Positions 21,744 through 32,800 of a stretch of 64,000 nt of DNA are shown here, piece after piece (the stretch's first letter is position 1; every line of letters begins with the position of its first letter). Made by a program: the position numbers and the translations under genes. This DNA comes from Erodium maritimum (lineage: Eukaryota; Streptophyta; Magnoliopsida; Geraniales; Geraniaceae): assembly GCA_963921825.1 (NCBI GenBank), contig OY997594.1, positions 64,837,675-64,901,674 of the forward strand, given 5' to 3'. The notes under the pieces were generated by a model. That model was not told where the DNA came from, ran no database searches, and saw only the letters and a program-made list of their open reading frames with translations.

Positions 21744-22410
21744 CAGTGGCGGATCCAGTTTTTTTAGTGAGGGGGGCACCAAAAATTTTCGATGATAATA
21801 CATACCGTTAAACATATTTGAGAGGACACAATTAGAAAATTGAGAAAAACTAGAGGGGTATTTTAGAAATTGTCAAAGATTAAGTAACAAAATTTCAGAA
21901 TAAAAACTTAAGTTTTATAAAGAATTAAACTCAATATATTAAATACAAATAAAAAAAATCAAACTAATTAGAATTAGAATTTTTTACAGTAGAAGTACCA
22001 AAAATTAAAAAATATAATTGGGAAAATACAAAAACATCATAAACCTAATACACGCTTCAAATCTATTACACAATTTTTTTTTGAAACGTATTACACAATT
22101 ACTTATTAGTTCTACTTGTAATTAGAAAAAAAAGGAAATATAAGTATGGTGAAAAAGAATATTAAATACTGATAAAATTCTATTGAACAGTTATCTTATT
22201 ATTTGGATGAGTACTGAACAGTTACTTATTACTGTTTCTAATTGGAAAAAAAGAAAGATAAAAGGATGATAAAATAAGGAAATTCAGGGGGTACAATGGG
22301 ACAATCAAGTGAATTAACTAACAAACAATTCCATAAACATTAACCACAAATGGCTTGGGAGAGGATTGAGGGGGGCACGTGCCCCTGGACCCCAAGTAGA
22401 TCTGTCATTG
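21744..22410. mobile_element. hAT-type non-autonomous element (MITE), 667 bp
   Basis: Bracketed by an exact 8-bp duplication GGCCTTCT at 21736-21743 and 22411-22418, the size used by hAT transposases. The left end is CAGTGGCGGATCCAG; the right end read inward is CAATGACAGATCTAC, 10 of 15 identical. The subterminal ggggggcac / gtgcccc segments also pair. The A/T-rich interior has no coding capacity. Confidence 0.85.
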
Positions 22411-22542
22411 GGCCTTCTTGTATATGTTTGTTCCAGTATCCTTTACGTCCTCTTTTTATATATAGCACGCGTAGTAAAAAGAGAGTTTTTTTTATCAAAT
22501 TCGTTGATTCATAATGAATATCGAACAAGATGGTTTGAGCTT

Positions 22543-22969
22543 TTTTCTATAAGCGAAAGATTTTATTAAGCAAACGTTCTACAAGACAGTAAAACGCTGT
22601 AAAAAACGAACCTAAAAAAAGGATCATTTTCTTATACCATAACAGCCCAATGAGTAAAACAAACAAAATAAACTCGACTAAGGGTGCAAAACATAAGTCA
22701 CACCCTCCTTGTCTGCAACCTATTCAGGTTTAAACATAGAAACCGATTGGTAACCACAATAGGGGATAGAGCTTTCTGACTAACCTCGACATCCTCCTCA
22801 ACCTCTCGAGAATTGAACTTGTCAAGTGCCAAGGAGCAAAGGTCAACAACCTTCTTCCCTACTTTCTTGTAGTGCTTCCACTCACCCGAGGAATCCTTCT
22901 TAACAACATCAACAATGAAGCTTCCCAATTTACCTCCTTTATCGGCCGATATCTTAGCTCTTGTCTGAT
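22543..22969 (-). mobile_element. Short LINE copy, minus strand, with 16-bp target duplication
   Basis: The repeats AAGATGGTTTGAGCTT (22527-22542) and AAGATAGTTTGAGCTT (22970-22985) differ at one base and bracket a 427-bp insert. The insert starts with a T run on its left and has ttaataaaatctttcgctt as its minus-strand 3' end. An ORF of about 76 codons (22698-22928, GSFIVDVVKKDSSGEWKHYK) lies about 150 bp from the tail. It has no domain I recognise, but could be an ORF1 C-terminus. Confidence 0.68.
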
Positions 22970-22985
22970 AAGATAGTTTGAGCTT

Positions 22986-23600
22986 GAAACTCGTTTTTGT
23001 TTATAAATTCTGAAATTTGAATACAGTCAAGGCATCACGTGCTTATATAGCGAAACTAAAACCCCAAAATCTTAATACAAGAAGAAAACTAAATCCCAAA
23101 GTCCTAATACAAAAAAAGGAAATCTCACAACCCTAAAACAAATAGGAAGTAAACATGCAGACTCCTAAAAATACAATTTTGTCCCTCTAGATGACCTCGG
23201 ATTACCGAAAAACTTCGGAGATCAAAGCAAAGCCATGGGTCTTGCTCGAGAGCCTGTTTCGACCCGAACAATGCTAAGGCTTTGTCGGATTCGGTCACTT
23301 AAGCATTTTCGGGTTTTTCAACCGTTGCATCAATAGTTCTTCACTTTGGACTGCATCATTTTCGCTTTTGGGTGTGATCTTATTTGGATTTTAGTTGAGT
23401 TGAATAAAATTGTTATTTTTGACGGATGAAATAAAATGTTAAACTCAAAATCCGATAATACCACTTGTCACCAAATAAAAGGACCGGTTCAAGCCACATA
23501 ATACTATATTAATATCATTTCAAATAACACTCACAGACGTTATTAGCCATATCTATGTCTACAGAATTATGATAATTTATTTGAGATGTTAAGTTGATTT
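22986..23600. other. Gene-free A/T-rich spacer
   Basis: About 600 bp between the short LINE and the first copy of the duplicated promoter segment. I see no gene or repeat boundary. Confidence 0.4.
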
Positions 23601-23943
23601 ATATTTAACATACCTAATTAAATTATAAAAAAATTACTGAAACTAGTCAACATGACTATTTCTTAATTCCCTTTATTAGGAAACATGGGATGAACCATAT
23701 ATTTATCTTGTTAGGGACGAGATCTATGGAGATTAGTTTAGATCTTGTCAATTACATATATCAAAATAAAATCAATAATATTAATCTTCTCTAAATCTTT
23801 TTCTTATATAAGTACCAGCAAACTGAAATCAGTCATTAAGTATCTTAAAAAGTTAACTCACCAGTGATAAACAGTCTCTCAATTTGTCCGAGAATGTTGG
23901 AAAAATTCAGGAATAAAGTCGTAGAAGTATGGTCTCCCGTGAC
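23601..23943 (+). repeat. Duplicated promoter plus first 16 codons, copy 1
   Basis: The segment matches 24412-24773 and 41686-42046. It contains a TATA-like cttatataagtacc, a leader, and ATG at 23894 followed by MLEKFRNKVVEVWSPV. It is cut off at cccgtgac, where the solo LTR starts. Reading into the LTR gives only three more residues before a stop. Confidence 0.88.
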
Positions 23944-24411
23944 TGTTAGGATTTAGGGATCAAAGAAACGATAAACCCTAAATCATATACATAAAGGTTT
24001 TTTGAATTAAAAGGAATAACAAATAAATAACAGCGGAATTGTTACTTACTTGATGTCATTGATGAACGATGAACGATGAATTTCCAAGGTATGGATTGGT
24101 CTTCCAATAAAATAGACGCTCTCTATTTGGTTATTCTCTCAGATGGGGGTGATACAGAATAAGAGAATGACGTCTATTTATTGGGGACCATAACCACTTA
24201 CAACCTTAATTAGGTTACCAAGTTTCTTATAATTTGTAATCGGCCCCTCAACAAATAACAAATTATAAAACCGGTATCTACACATTAAATTCCATGACCA
24301 TTTATAATACCCATGATACAATACTTTATTGGTCACTTTAATTTGTATCAAACCTTATGATAACATGTACATTAAATACATATGTGCCCACAATAGGATT
24401 TTAATCCAACA
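23944..24411 (-). mobile_element. Solo LTR of the copia element (468 bp)
   Basis: Begins tgttaggatttaggg and ends ttaatccaaca, i.e. TG...CA. Same length (468 bp) and nearly the same sequence as the LTRs at 24774-25241 and 41218-41685. Its right flank (acatgactattt) is identical to the right flank of the complete element, and its left flank (cccgtgac) to that element's left flank. It is therefore better explained by duplication and LTR-LTR recombination than by an independent insertion. Confidence 0.88.
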
Positions 24412-24773
24412 ACATGACTATTTAACATACCTAATTTAACATACCTAATTAAATTATAAAAAATTACTGAAACCAGTCAACATGACTATTTCTTAATTCC
24501 CTTTATTAGGAAACATGGGATGAACCATATATTTATCTTGTTAGGGACGAGATCTATGGAGATTAGTTTAGATCTTGTCAATTACATATATCAAAATAAA
24601 ATCAATAATATTAATCTTCTCTAAATCTTTTTCTTATATAAATACCAGCAAACTGAAATCAGTCATTAAGTATCTTAAAAAGTTAACTCACCAGTGATAA
24701 ACAGTCTCTCAATTTGTCCGAGAATGTTGGAAAAATTCAGGAATAAAGTCGTAGAAGTATGGTCTCCCGTGAC
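24412..24773 (+). repeat. Duplicated promoter plus first 16 codons, copy 2
   Basis: Second copy of the promoter segment, lying between the solo LTR and the complete copia element. Its ATG is at 24724, and the coding part again ends at cccgtgac. It has an extra short duplication, atttaacatacctaatttaacata, at its start, as does copy 3. Confidence 0.88.
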
Positions 24774-25241
24774 TGTTAGGATTTAGGGATCAAAGAAACG
24801 ATAAACCCTAAATCATATACATAAAGGTTTGTTGAATTAAAAGGAATAACAAATAAATAACAGCGGAATTGTTATTTACTTGATGTCATTGATGAACGAT
24901 GAACGATGAATCTCCAAGGTATGGATTGGTCTTCCAATAAAATAGACGCTCTCTATTTGGTTATTCTCTCAGATGAGGGTGATACAGAATAAGAGAATGA
25001 CGTCTATTTATTGGGGACCATAACCACTTACAACCCTAATTAGGTTACCAAGTTTCTTATAATTTGTAATCGGCCCCTCAACAAATAACAAATTATAAAA
25101 CCGATATCTACACATTAAATTCCATGACCATTTATAATACGCATGATACAATACTTTATTGGTCACTTTAATTTGTATCAAACCTTATGATAACATGTAC
25201 ATTAAATACATATGTGCCCACAATAGGATTTTAATCCAACA
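24774..25241 (-). repeat. 3' LTR of the copia element
   Basis: 468-bp LTR with TG...CA ends, matching 41218-41685 with few differences. It is followed on its right by atctcccactt, the complement of the polypurine tract, which fixes the orientation as minus strand. Confidence 0.92.
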
Positions 25242-25253
25242 ATCTCCCACTTG

Positions 25254-26249
25254 GGCATCATGTCTTTCCTGAAATGTACAACCTTATGAGCTCAAAATTG
25301 TTATCACACAATAGGTATTCTGTAACAATCTCGTCCATCAACTATACTCATATAGAACCAAAGCAGCAGTCGTCAAATTAATTATGACTAAACCATCAAT
25401 GATCACGTATACAAATATAACTAAACGACATAGATCAATCATGGATGTGTAGCATGAAAATAACATGCAATGTGATCCGACATGTCTATTTCCAACTGGT
25501 CCTCCTTAAACTTAAGTGAGGTCAATAACCAAAATAGAATGCATGAACTGAATACTTTATATCTGATCAGAATATATCCAAATACTTTAACTTTAACTTT
25601 AAACATAAATCAATCAAAGCACAAACTCCCACTAGACCAAAGTATCCTCAAGTGGTGTAACACCCATACGAGCAATATGCTCGTGAAAGACCTTAGGTGG
25701 TAAACCTTTTATGAGCGGATCCGCTATCATGGAGTTTGTCCCAATATGCTTTATCGATATTTGTCCATTTTGCATTCTTTCTTTTACAACAAGGAACTTT
25801 ATGTCTATTTACTTAGACTTTAATGAGCTCCTGTTGTCATTAGAATAAAACTGTCGATTTATTGTCACAAGAAACTTTAGTGGTCTTTCAACATTTTCCA
25901 AAATGTGCAACCAGTGACAAAGTTTCGCAGCCATATTCCATACTTTGATGCCTCATAGCATGCTACAAATTTTGCTGCCATAGTTGAAGAAGCTACAAGT
26001 GTTTGTTTAACACTTTTCCAAGATATAGCTCCTCCAACTAACAAATAAATGTAACCTTACGTAGACTTTATGCTATTTTGGCACCCTGCGAAATCAGAAT
26101 CTATATACCCAATAACCTCCAAACAATCTGATTTCCAGTAAGTGAGCATGTAGTGTTTTGTCCCTTAAAGATATCTTATAACCCTTTTTGGCTGCTATCC
26201 AATGGTCTATACCAAGGTTCCTTAGATATCTACCTAACATCCCAACAAT
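25254..26249 (-). pseudogene. Copia pol 3' part: RNase H region, decayed
   Basis: On the minus strand, 26094-26276 encodes a stretch readable as the copia signature VVGMLGRYLRNLGIDHW (family pattern: YVVGMLxRYxxNPGxxHW), followed by AAKKGYKISLRDKTLHAHLL. Frames break repeatedly towards 25254. This is the C-terminal end of the reverse transcriptase/RNase H of the interrupted copia; its upstream half continues across the gypsy insertion at 37692. Confidence 0.7.
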
Positions 26250-26254
26250 GTACG
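26250..26254. repeat. Target-site duplication GTACG (left) of the gypsy element
   Basis: GTACG immediately left of the first gypsy LTR; the same five bases follow the second LTR at 37687-37691. Confidence 0.95.
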
Positions 26255-28050
26255 TGTAATAACCACTTCTGGTCAACGTCAGTCAAACCTGCGAAAAACA
26301 GGAAAATTTAAAATTTTTAAGACAGACACTTAACTTAACTTAAATTGACCCCGAGGGTAATGCCGGACTTAAGTTGACCCCGTTATCGACTAAAATGAGT
26401 TACGGGGGACTCAGGGCAACTTTTCGGTCATTTTGGGAAAGATTGATTTTTCGCTGGAAAAGTCACCCGAGCGACGTTTTGGTCCATTCGAGGACCGTGT
26501 TGGACCCGAAAAGCTTAGCCATCGTCGTAGCGGTCTTAGTTGGGCAGTTTCCTTGAAGCCCGTCCAGTTTAAAATATTTTTGGGAAAAGTGCCCGTTCGG
26601 GGACCGAAACGTCCGTTTTGCGCGAATCTGATTGGAAAATATCAACTAGATATTTTCCAAAAGGTATGGGACCCACCTTGACACTTGTCAAGTATATGGT
26701 GGTGTATTTTTGGAGGGAAAAGGTGTGGTTGGAGAGGGTTGGCCGAGTATGGGGTTTTAAAAGGGAAAAAAGTTAGTTTTGTTGTTAGTTTAATTAAATT
26801 AGAAATTAGAAGAGAGGTTTTAGAGAGAGAAGGAGAAGGAGAAAAAGAGAGAAGAAGGGAGGTTGAGCTAGGGTTTATGATCGAGCCCTTGGATCGAGTC
26901 AAAGCAAAGAGCAATCCCGTTCCCCTCGTTCTCCTCTACGGTAATACCCGAACCGATTCTCGTTTCGATTATTTTCAAGAGCTAGGGTTTGGTTTTAAAT
27001 TTTGGTTTAGGGTTGTGTAGAGATTAGAGAGGTGTTGGAGACGTTTTAGAGGTGTTTGGGAGAGAAATTTCACGTTTTCCGGTGACCGGAGGCTCGGGAG
27101 GAGCTCCGGCCACCGTGGGTGGTGGCCGGCCGGCCATGTGGTGGCTGGCCGGAGGTGGCAGCAGCCACCACTAGGTGGCCGAGCCCCTCCCTCAAACCCT
27201 AGGGCACGGCCAAGCCCTTTGGGTGGGGCCCACGTGCTCGGTTGTTCGTGTTTTAATTACTCGGGTAGTTTAAAACGTTCCCCGGACCTTTTATCCCAAA
27301 CCAAATCGAATTTTGGATTTAAATTGGAGAAGTTGTAATTAACGGGTTTTGGGAAACTTTAAACGTTAATTAATTGTTTTAGAAGTCGGAATTCGATTCC
27401 GTCAAGTGCGTTGAGTTCCTTGATTTATTCTAAGACCGTAGAAACGAAAACGGGGGCTTTTGGAGCCCCGGAAGGCAATTAACCAAAACCGGGCAGATTC
27501 GCCATGTCGGGCGAATCTGGCCCTTACGGGTCCTTTTTCGGGAATATCGAGTAATTGAGAAGTTTGGGAGTGATCGGCATTGTCGGGGTTACGTTTGGGC
27601 GTTAAGTGTGTTAATTTTCGGGTTATTCGTACTAGTTTAAAAGTACTTTAAATTTGTGTTCTTTTAGATCGTGCTACGGACTGAGGCAAGGGGAAGCTCG
27701 GCGAGTGACTGAGTGTGCTTCGGGTGTTGTTGGAGCGCTTTTGGTATTGTATACGAGGTAGGGAAAAGTAGCCGGATCTCGGCCCTGATTAGGGAAAGTT
27801 AATAGTAGAATTGCATGTGACACCGGGGTGTCGTGGGTTATTTAGATTTATTTAATTATTAGAAAAGCATGTTACGGGAACTTAGTAATTATGAGAAAGG
27901 CATGTGACACTTAGTAGTGTCGTAGGAACAGAGAACTTAGCGATAATTGAATTACTGGAGGCATATGACCATGCCCGGAGGTTGTTTGTGAAACTAGTGA
28001 TTTTAGGACCGTTGGAGGCATCGAGTATGCCGGAGGTTGTCGTGCGTTTT

Positions 28051-28197
28051 ATTTAATTGTTGAGTTTGGGTGGCCTTGAGAGCCGTATTTAATTGTTGAG
28101 TTTGGGTGGCCTTGAAAGCCCGTATTTAATTGTTGAGTTTGGGTGGCCTTGAGAGCCCGTATTTAATTGTTGAGTCGGGGTGGCCATGAGAGCTGTG
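28051..28197 (+). repeat. Four 36-37-bp tandem repeats in the gypsy 5' LTR
   Basis: Units start at 28051, 28087, 28124 and 28161 and share atttaattgttgag and gggtggcc. The equivalent array in the 3' LTR lies at 36529-36675. Confidence 0.88.
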
Positions 28198-28337
28198 TAT
28201 TTAATTTGGTGTCTTGAGTGGCAGCGAGTGCCCGTGGGGTTGTTGAACCCGAGTCTTGACTGTTGAGGTGTCTTGAGTGGCCTTGAGTGCCTGTGTGATT
28301 GAACTTGCCTGTGATTGTGATTGTGGTTACCTGGGGT

Positions 28338-28625
28338 GCGAGTTCTAAAGGTCGACAGCGTGATCCGACTTAGTGTCGATGAATTGCGAGTTCTAAAGGT
28401 CGACAGCCTGATCCGACTTAGTGTCGATGAATTGCGAGTTTTAAAGGTCGACAGCCTGATCCGACTTAGTGTCGAGGAATTGCGAGTTTGAAAGGTCGAC
28501 AGCCTGATCCGACTTAGTGTCGATGAATTGCGAGTTTTAAAGGTCGACAGCCTGATCCGACTTAGTGTCGAGGAATTGCGAGTTTGAAAGGTCGACAGCC
28601 TGATCCGACTTCGTGTCGAGGAATT
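28338..28625 (+). repeat. Six 48-bp tandem repeats with hairpin potential in the gypsy 5' LTR
   Basis: Six units begin gcgag at 28338, 28386, 28434, 28482, 28530 and 28578, and each is exactly 48 bp. Each contains TCGACA ... TGTCGA, a 6-bp inverted repeat around a 17-nt loop. There is no unique spacer between units, so it is not CRISPR-like. The same array occurs at 36816-37103 in the 3' LTR. Confidence 0.93.
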
Positions 28626-29211
28626 GCGATAGGTCGAACCCTGACCTGATTGAGATTGGTTACTGAGCAGCTGGTGTGCGATCCTTTGTGATCTTGTTTG
28701 GTGTTGTGTCGTTTCGTTCGAGTCCTTGAGGAGGTCGTCGATAGTTGTGTCGGGTCTACACTGTTTTTATCGAGTGTCGAGTCTGTTGAGGAAGGTGACG
28801 GGTTGTGGGTCAGTTGAGTACTTGAGTTGGGGACTGTAGTCCCGGCGTTGGGTTTGGTTTTAGTGTTACTGGCTTTTTCTGCTAATTATGCCATAGTCAG
28901 TCTGTTATCCGTGGAGGTGAGCGAACGCTCACCCCTAGCTGCTTTTCCTACAGGTACTGATCACCGGACGGACTAGGTTAGCTCTTGAAGTTCATGGAGC
29001 TTGGAGCGGAGTCTGGTCTTTACTTTTTGTTGAGTCTAGTGACGGATGTTGTACCTTGTCCACTTGTTGGGACGTTTTTGTATTGTAAATACTATTATTT
29101 TGAGAAGTAAATCTAAATGTCAAAGCTGTTATTGAAAACAGGTTTCAAGTGTTCATGTTTTTAAAAGTTCGCGTCCCGAGTTCGGTTCGCTGAAATCGGG
29201 GCGTGACAGCT

Positions 29212-29223
29212 TGGTATCAGAGC
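29212..29223 (+). other. Primer-binding site of the gypsy element
   Basis: TGGTATCAGAGC, complementary to the 3' end of initiator tRNA-Met, starts three bases after the 5' LTR end. Confidence 0.93.
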
Positions 29224-29881
29224 TCGAGGTTTCAAACCTCGGACTGTCCGTCACTTAGGGGGGGAGAGTCGAGTCGGTGTAGACCCGTCACGTCTTGAGT
29301 CTTGTTTGTGTTTGTGCGTATGTTACAGTATTTTGTTGCTGGCATACTGATTGTGTGTGATTGCGTGAACTGTTTTTAACTGTCGCGGGTCGACTCAGGA
29401 GCGCTCCTGTAGTCGAACGTGACGGTGTTGATGTCAAGTCGGTACAACGTGGTTCGGGGACGCCTGAACCGGGTTGTAACTACGTGATGTCAAGGAACGA
29501 AGTTTTAAAATGAAAGGGTGAAGGTTTTAAAATTGTTGGCCCTGTTGGCATGTCTTGAACTTGATTGGCCTATGGGCGTATGTTTGATTTTGGTTGGCCC
29601 GGTGGGCAAGGTTCAATTTTGATTGGCCCGGCGAACGGGGGTCGTCGTGTTGTGTGGGTTGGTTTGCCGTCGCTTGTTTGGTGCACGTCGGTGCGGTCTC
29701 GTTGAGGTCTCGTTTACTAATGCTAGTATATAAAGTACGTTTAGCTTGAGCGGTGTAGCGCTTTAGTGATAAGCACGTTAGTGTAAGCTTAAGCGGGCGG
29801 ACGTTAGTGCGTTTGTACTGTCGTTTTTATTTAAGTTCGCAAACTGAACGTTTGCGTGTATCCGTGCAGAGGATATTGTTT

Positions 29882-32800
29882 ATGGCTCGCGGTAAGCGGG
29901 GACGACCATCAGGAACACGGGGCCAGGCACCCACGCGAGGCCGGCGGGGACGGTCAGCAGGGGCACCAGGGAGGGTGCCGACCGTCGAGCCCGCCGACTA
30001 TGCTAAGGCACAGGGTACTCCTGTCGGAGAAGACAGGAGGAGTGATGCGGGGCCGTCTGCAGGCACCCCCAGTGTTCCGCCAGTCGCGGACCCTCCAGTG
30101 ATGACTGCCCTGGATGAGCTTACCAGGACCGTTCAGAGTTTGGTGGCGATTATCGCCAGCCGAGAGTCGGCTTCGCCAGCACCAGAGGCAGCCGCAGTCC
30201 CGGTGAGGGCCGCTCAGACAGAGGATCTTACCTCCCGAGCGCTACTAGATTTCCTGAAGCTCGGGATACCTGTTTTTGTCGGGGAGCCGAATCCCGACCT
30301 GGCTGAGCGATGGATAGAGCAGGTCACACGAGACTTGGACACATCGGGTGTCGAGGATGGCCGTCGGAGAGTGTCCTTCGCGGCCCATCAGCTGAGACAC
30401 AGCGCCTACCACTGGTGGGGGCGGGTGAAGGACACGGTCGGATACGACTACAGCGTATTCCAGGAGGTATTCATGGCACAGTACTTCCCCGAGTCGGCTC
30501 GGCTGGAGCGACATCGGCAGTTCTTAGACCTGGAGCAAGGGGGGATGACGGTAGGAGAGTACGAAGCCAGGTTCACAGCCTTGGCCAGATTCGCGCCTGA
30601 GATGGTGACGAGCGAGGCGAACCGTTGCCTGCGGTTCCAGGACGGACTGAGGCTGGGCATCCGGAACCAGGTTCTCGCCTTGAGGATACGGAAGTATACC
30701 GACCTCGTGGACACCGCAGCTACAGTAGAGCAGGGCGCCAGGGATGCAGTCAGGAGCCGTGAGGTCCGACCTCGGCCGATCAGTTGGGCAGGGCCGTCAG
30801 ACTCACGAGACTCGCTGAGGCAGAGGACCGCGGGATCCTTCCGACCACCGCCTCATCAGAGTGGATCGAGACAGCAGGGGTCAGTGGCATCAGTGGGGCC
30901 AGTCGCCTCAGAGAGGAGGCCGTCATGCTATCACTGCGGGCAGCCAGACCACTTACAGCGAGACTGTCCGACGAGGGGAGGAACCGCGGCAGTACCAGCT
31001 ACTAGCCGGACAGGCCAGGGCTCGGGGTCAAGGGCTGACGAGATCAGCTGTTACCGATGCGGCCGGGCCGATCACACTATGGCATGGTGCCGAGAGCAGT
31101 TGGGGGAGACATCAGTGCAGCGACCGCAGCAGTCGCGGACAGTACAGTCGCCCAGAGGTCGCCCTCGACAGGGTCAGCAGCCGAGATCATCACGGCCGTC
31201 TACGAGCGCACCAATTCCGAGACAGCAGCAGAGTCACGGGTATCCAGCAGCCAGTGCGCAGGGTCAGAGGCAACAGGCCTCGCAGGGGAGAGTATATGCA
31301 GTCACCGACTCCAGAGCCCCAGGACCTAGCACGTACCGTGAGACCATCCAGGGTACGTGTTTGTTGTATCATTTATGGGCTTTGTTCTTGTTTGATACCG
31401 GGGCATCGCACTCTTTTATTTCGTCGGGTTGTGCTGAGAGGTTGGGGTTGAGCTTAGAGCCGTTGAGTCCACCCCTATGCCTGGACACCCCAGTTGGGGG
31501 TGGTGCATCGTTGACTAGAGTATGTCGTGCCTGCGAGATTAGAGTCGCAGACTGTCCTTGCCCTGGTGACCTTCTCGTGTTGGGGATGACTACCTTTGAT
31601 GTGATTTTGGGTATGGATTGGTTGTCGAGGTACCGAGCCAACATCGATTGCTACAGACGACGAGTGACAGTGACAGTGGGCGGTACGAAGGTGACGTGCG
31701 TGCTGGGGAGTAAGAGTGGGGTCCTCCTGTCGGCGTTGTCCGCAGAGGAGGAAGTACCGGCTGTGCAGAGCCGAGAGTTACCGAGAGTGGTATGCGAGTT
31801 CCCCGAGGTCTTTCCTGAGGAGTTGAGCGGGCTGCCACCGATTCGTGAGGTGGAGTTCGGGATTGACCTAGTGCCGGGAACGGCGGCGATATCGATGGCG
31901 CCTTACAGGTTTGCGCCGGCAGAGTTGACTGAGCTGAAGCGTCAACTGGAGGAGCTTCAGCAGAAGGGGTTTATCCGTCCGAGTGCATCGCCGTGGGGAG
32001 CACCAGCACTCTTCGTGAAGAAGAAGAGTGGAGAGCTACAGATGTGTATAGATTACCGGAAGCTGAATCGGGTTACGGTGAAGAACCGGTACCCGATGCC
32101 GAGGATCGATGACTTTTTTGACCAGTTGAGAGGGGCGACTCACTTCTCGAAGATCGATCTGCGATCCAGTTATTATCAGTTGCGAGTCCGTGAGGGGGAC
32201 GTCGCAAAGACTGCATTCCGGACACGCTATGGGCATTACGAGTTCTTGGTGATGCCATTCGGACTGACGAACGCGCCAGCAGCGTTCATGGACCTGATGA
32301 ACAGCATCTTCCGGCCGTACCTGGATCAGTTTGTGGTGGTGTTCGTGGACGACATCCTAATATATTCGCAGAACGAGGCGGCGCATGAGGCACATCTTAG
32401 GGCTGTTCTGACCCTACTGCGCGAGCACCAGCTATATGCCAACCGGGAGAAGTGCGAGTTCTGGCTCTCTGAGGTGAGATTCCTCGGCCACATCGTATCC
32501 CGTGACGGTATCCTGGTCGATCCGTCGAAGATCGACGCGGTCTCGAAGTGGGCACGGCCCACGAGTGTTTTCGAGATCCGCAGCTTTCTGGGATTGGCAG
32601 GCTACTATAGGCGATTTGTCCAGGATTTTGCACGACTAGCCGCACCGATGACTCTGTTAACGCGCAAGGGTGTTGGGTTCGTGTGGACAGATGACTGTGA
32701 GCGTGCGTTCGCGGAATTGAAGACTCGACTGACTACAGCTCCAGTGTTAGTGGTGCCCGAGCGAGGGATTGGCTATGATGTTTACTGCGATGCATCCGGA

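Larger units (their letters stand above)
26255..29208 (+). repeat. 5' LTR of the gypsy chromovirus
   Basis: Starts tgtaataaccacttctgg and ends cggggcgtgaca. It contains a four-unit 36-37-bp repeat (from 28051) and a six-unit 48-bp repeat (28338-28625). A purine-rich stretch (26815-26870) precedes gagctagggtttatg. Small ORFs inside are not genes. Confidence 0.96.

Noticed and set aside
23944..24411. Solo LTR as an independent copia insertion
   Set aside because: Both flanks are identical to those of the complete element nearby and there is no separate 5-bp duplication.
26685..27338. 111- and 66-codon ORFs, also present at 35163-35816
   Set aside because: They lie inside the gypsy LTR, are duplicated only because the LTR is, and encode no recognisable protein.
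28338..28625. Regular 48-bp array as a CRISPR-like locus
   Set aside because: Units abut with no unique spacers, the array is duplicated in both LTRs, and the genome is a plant.
29807..29881. Earlier start for gag-pol
   Set aside because: The extra 25 residues are not gag-like; the ATG at 29882 gives the basic N-terminus usual for this family.
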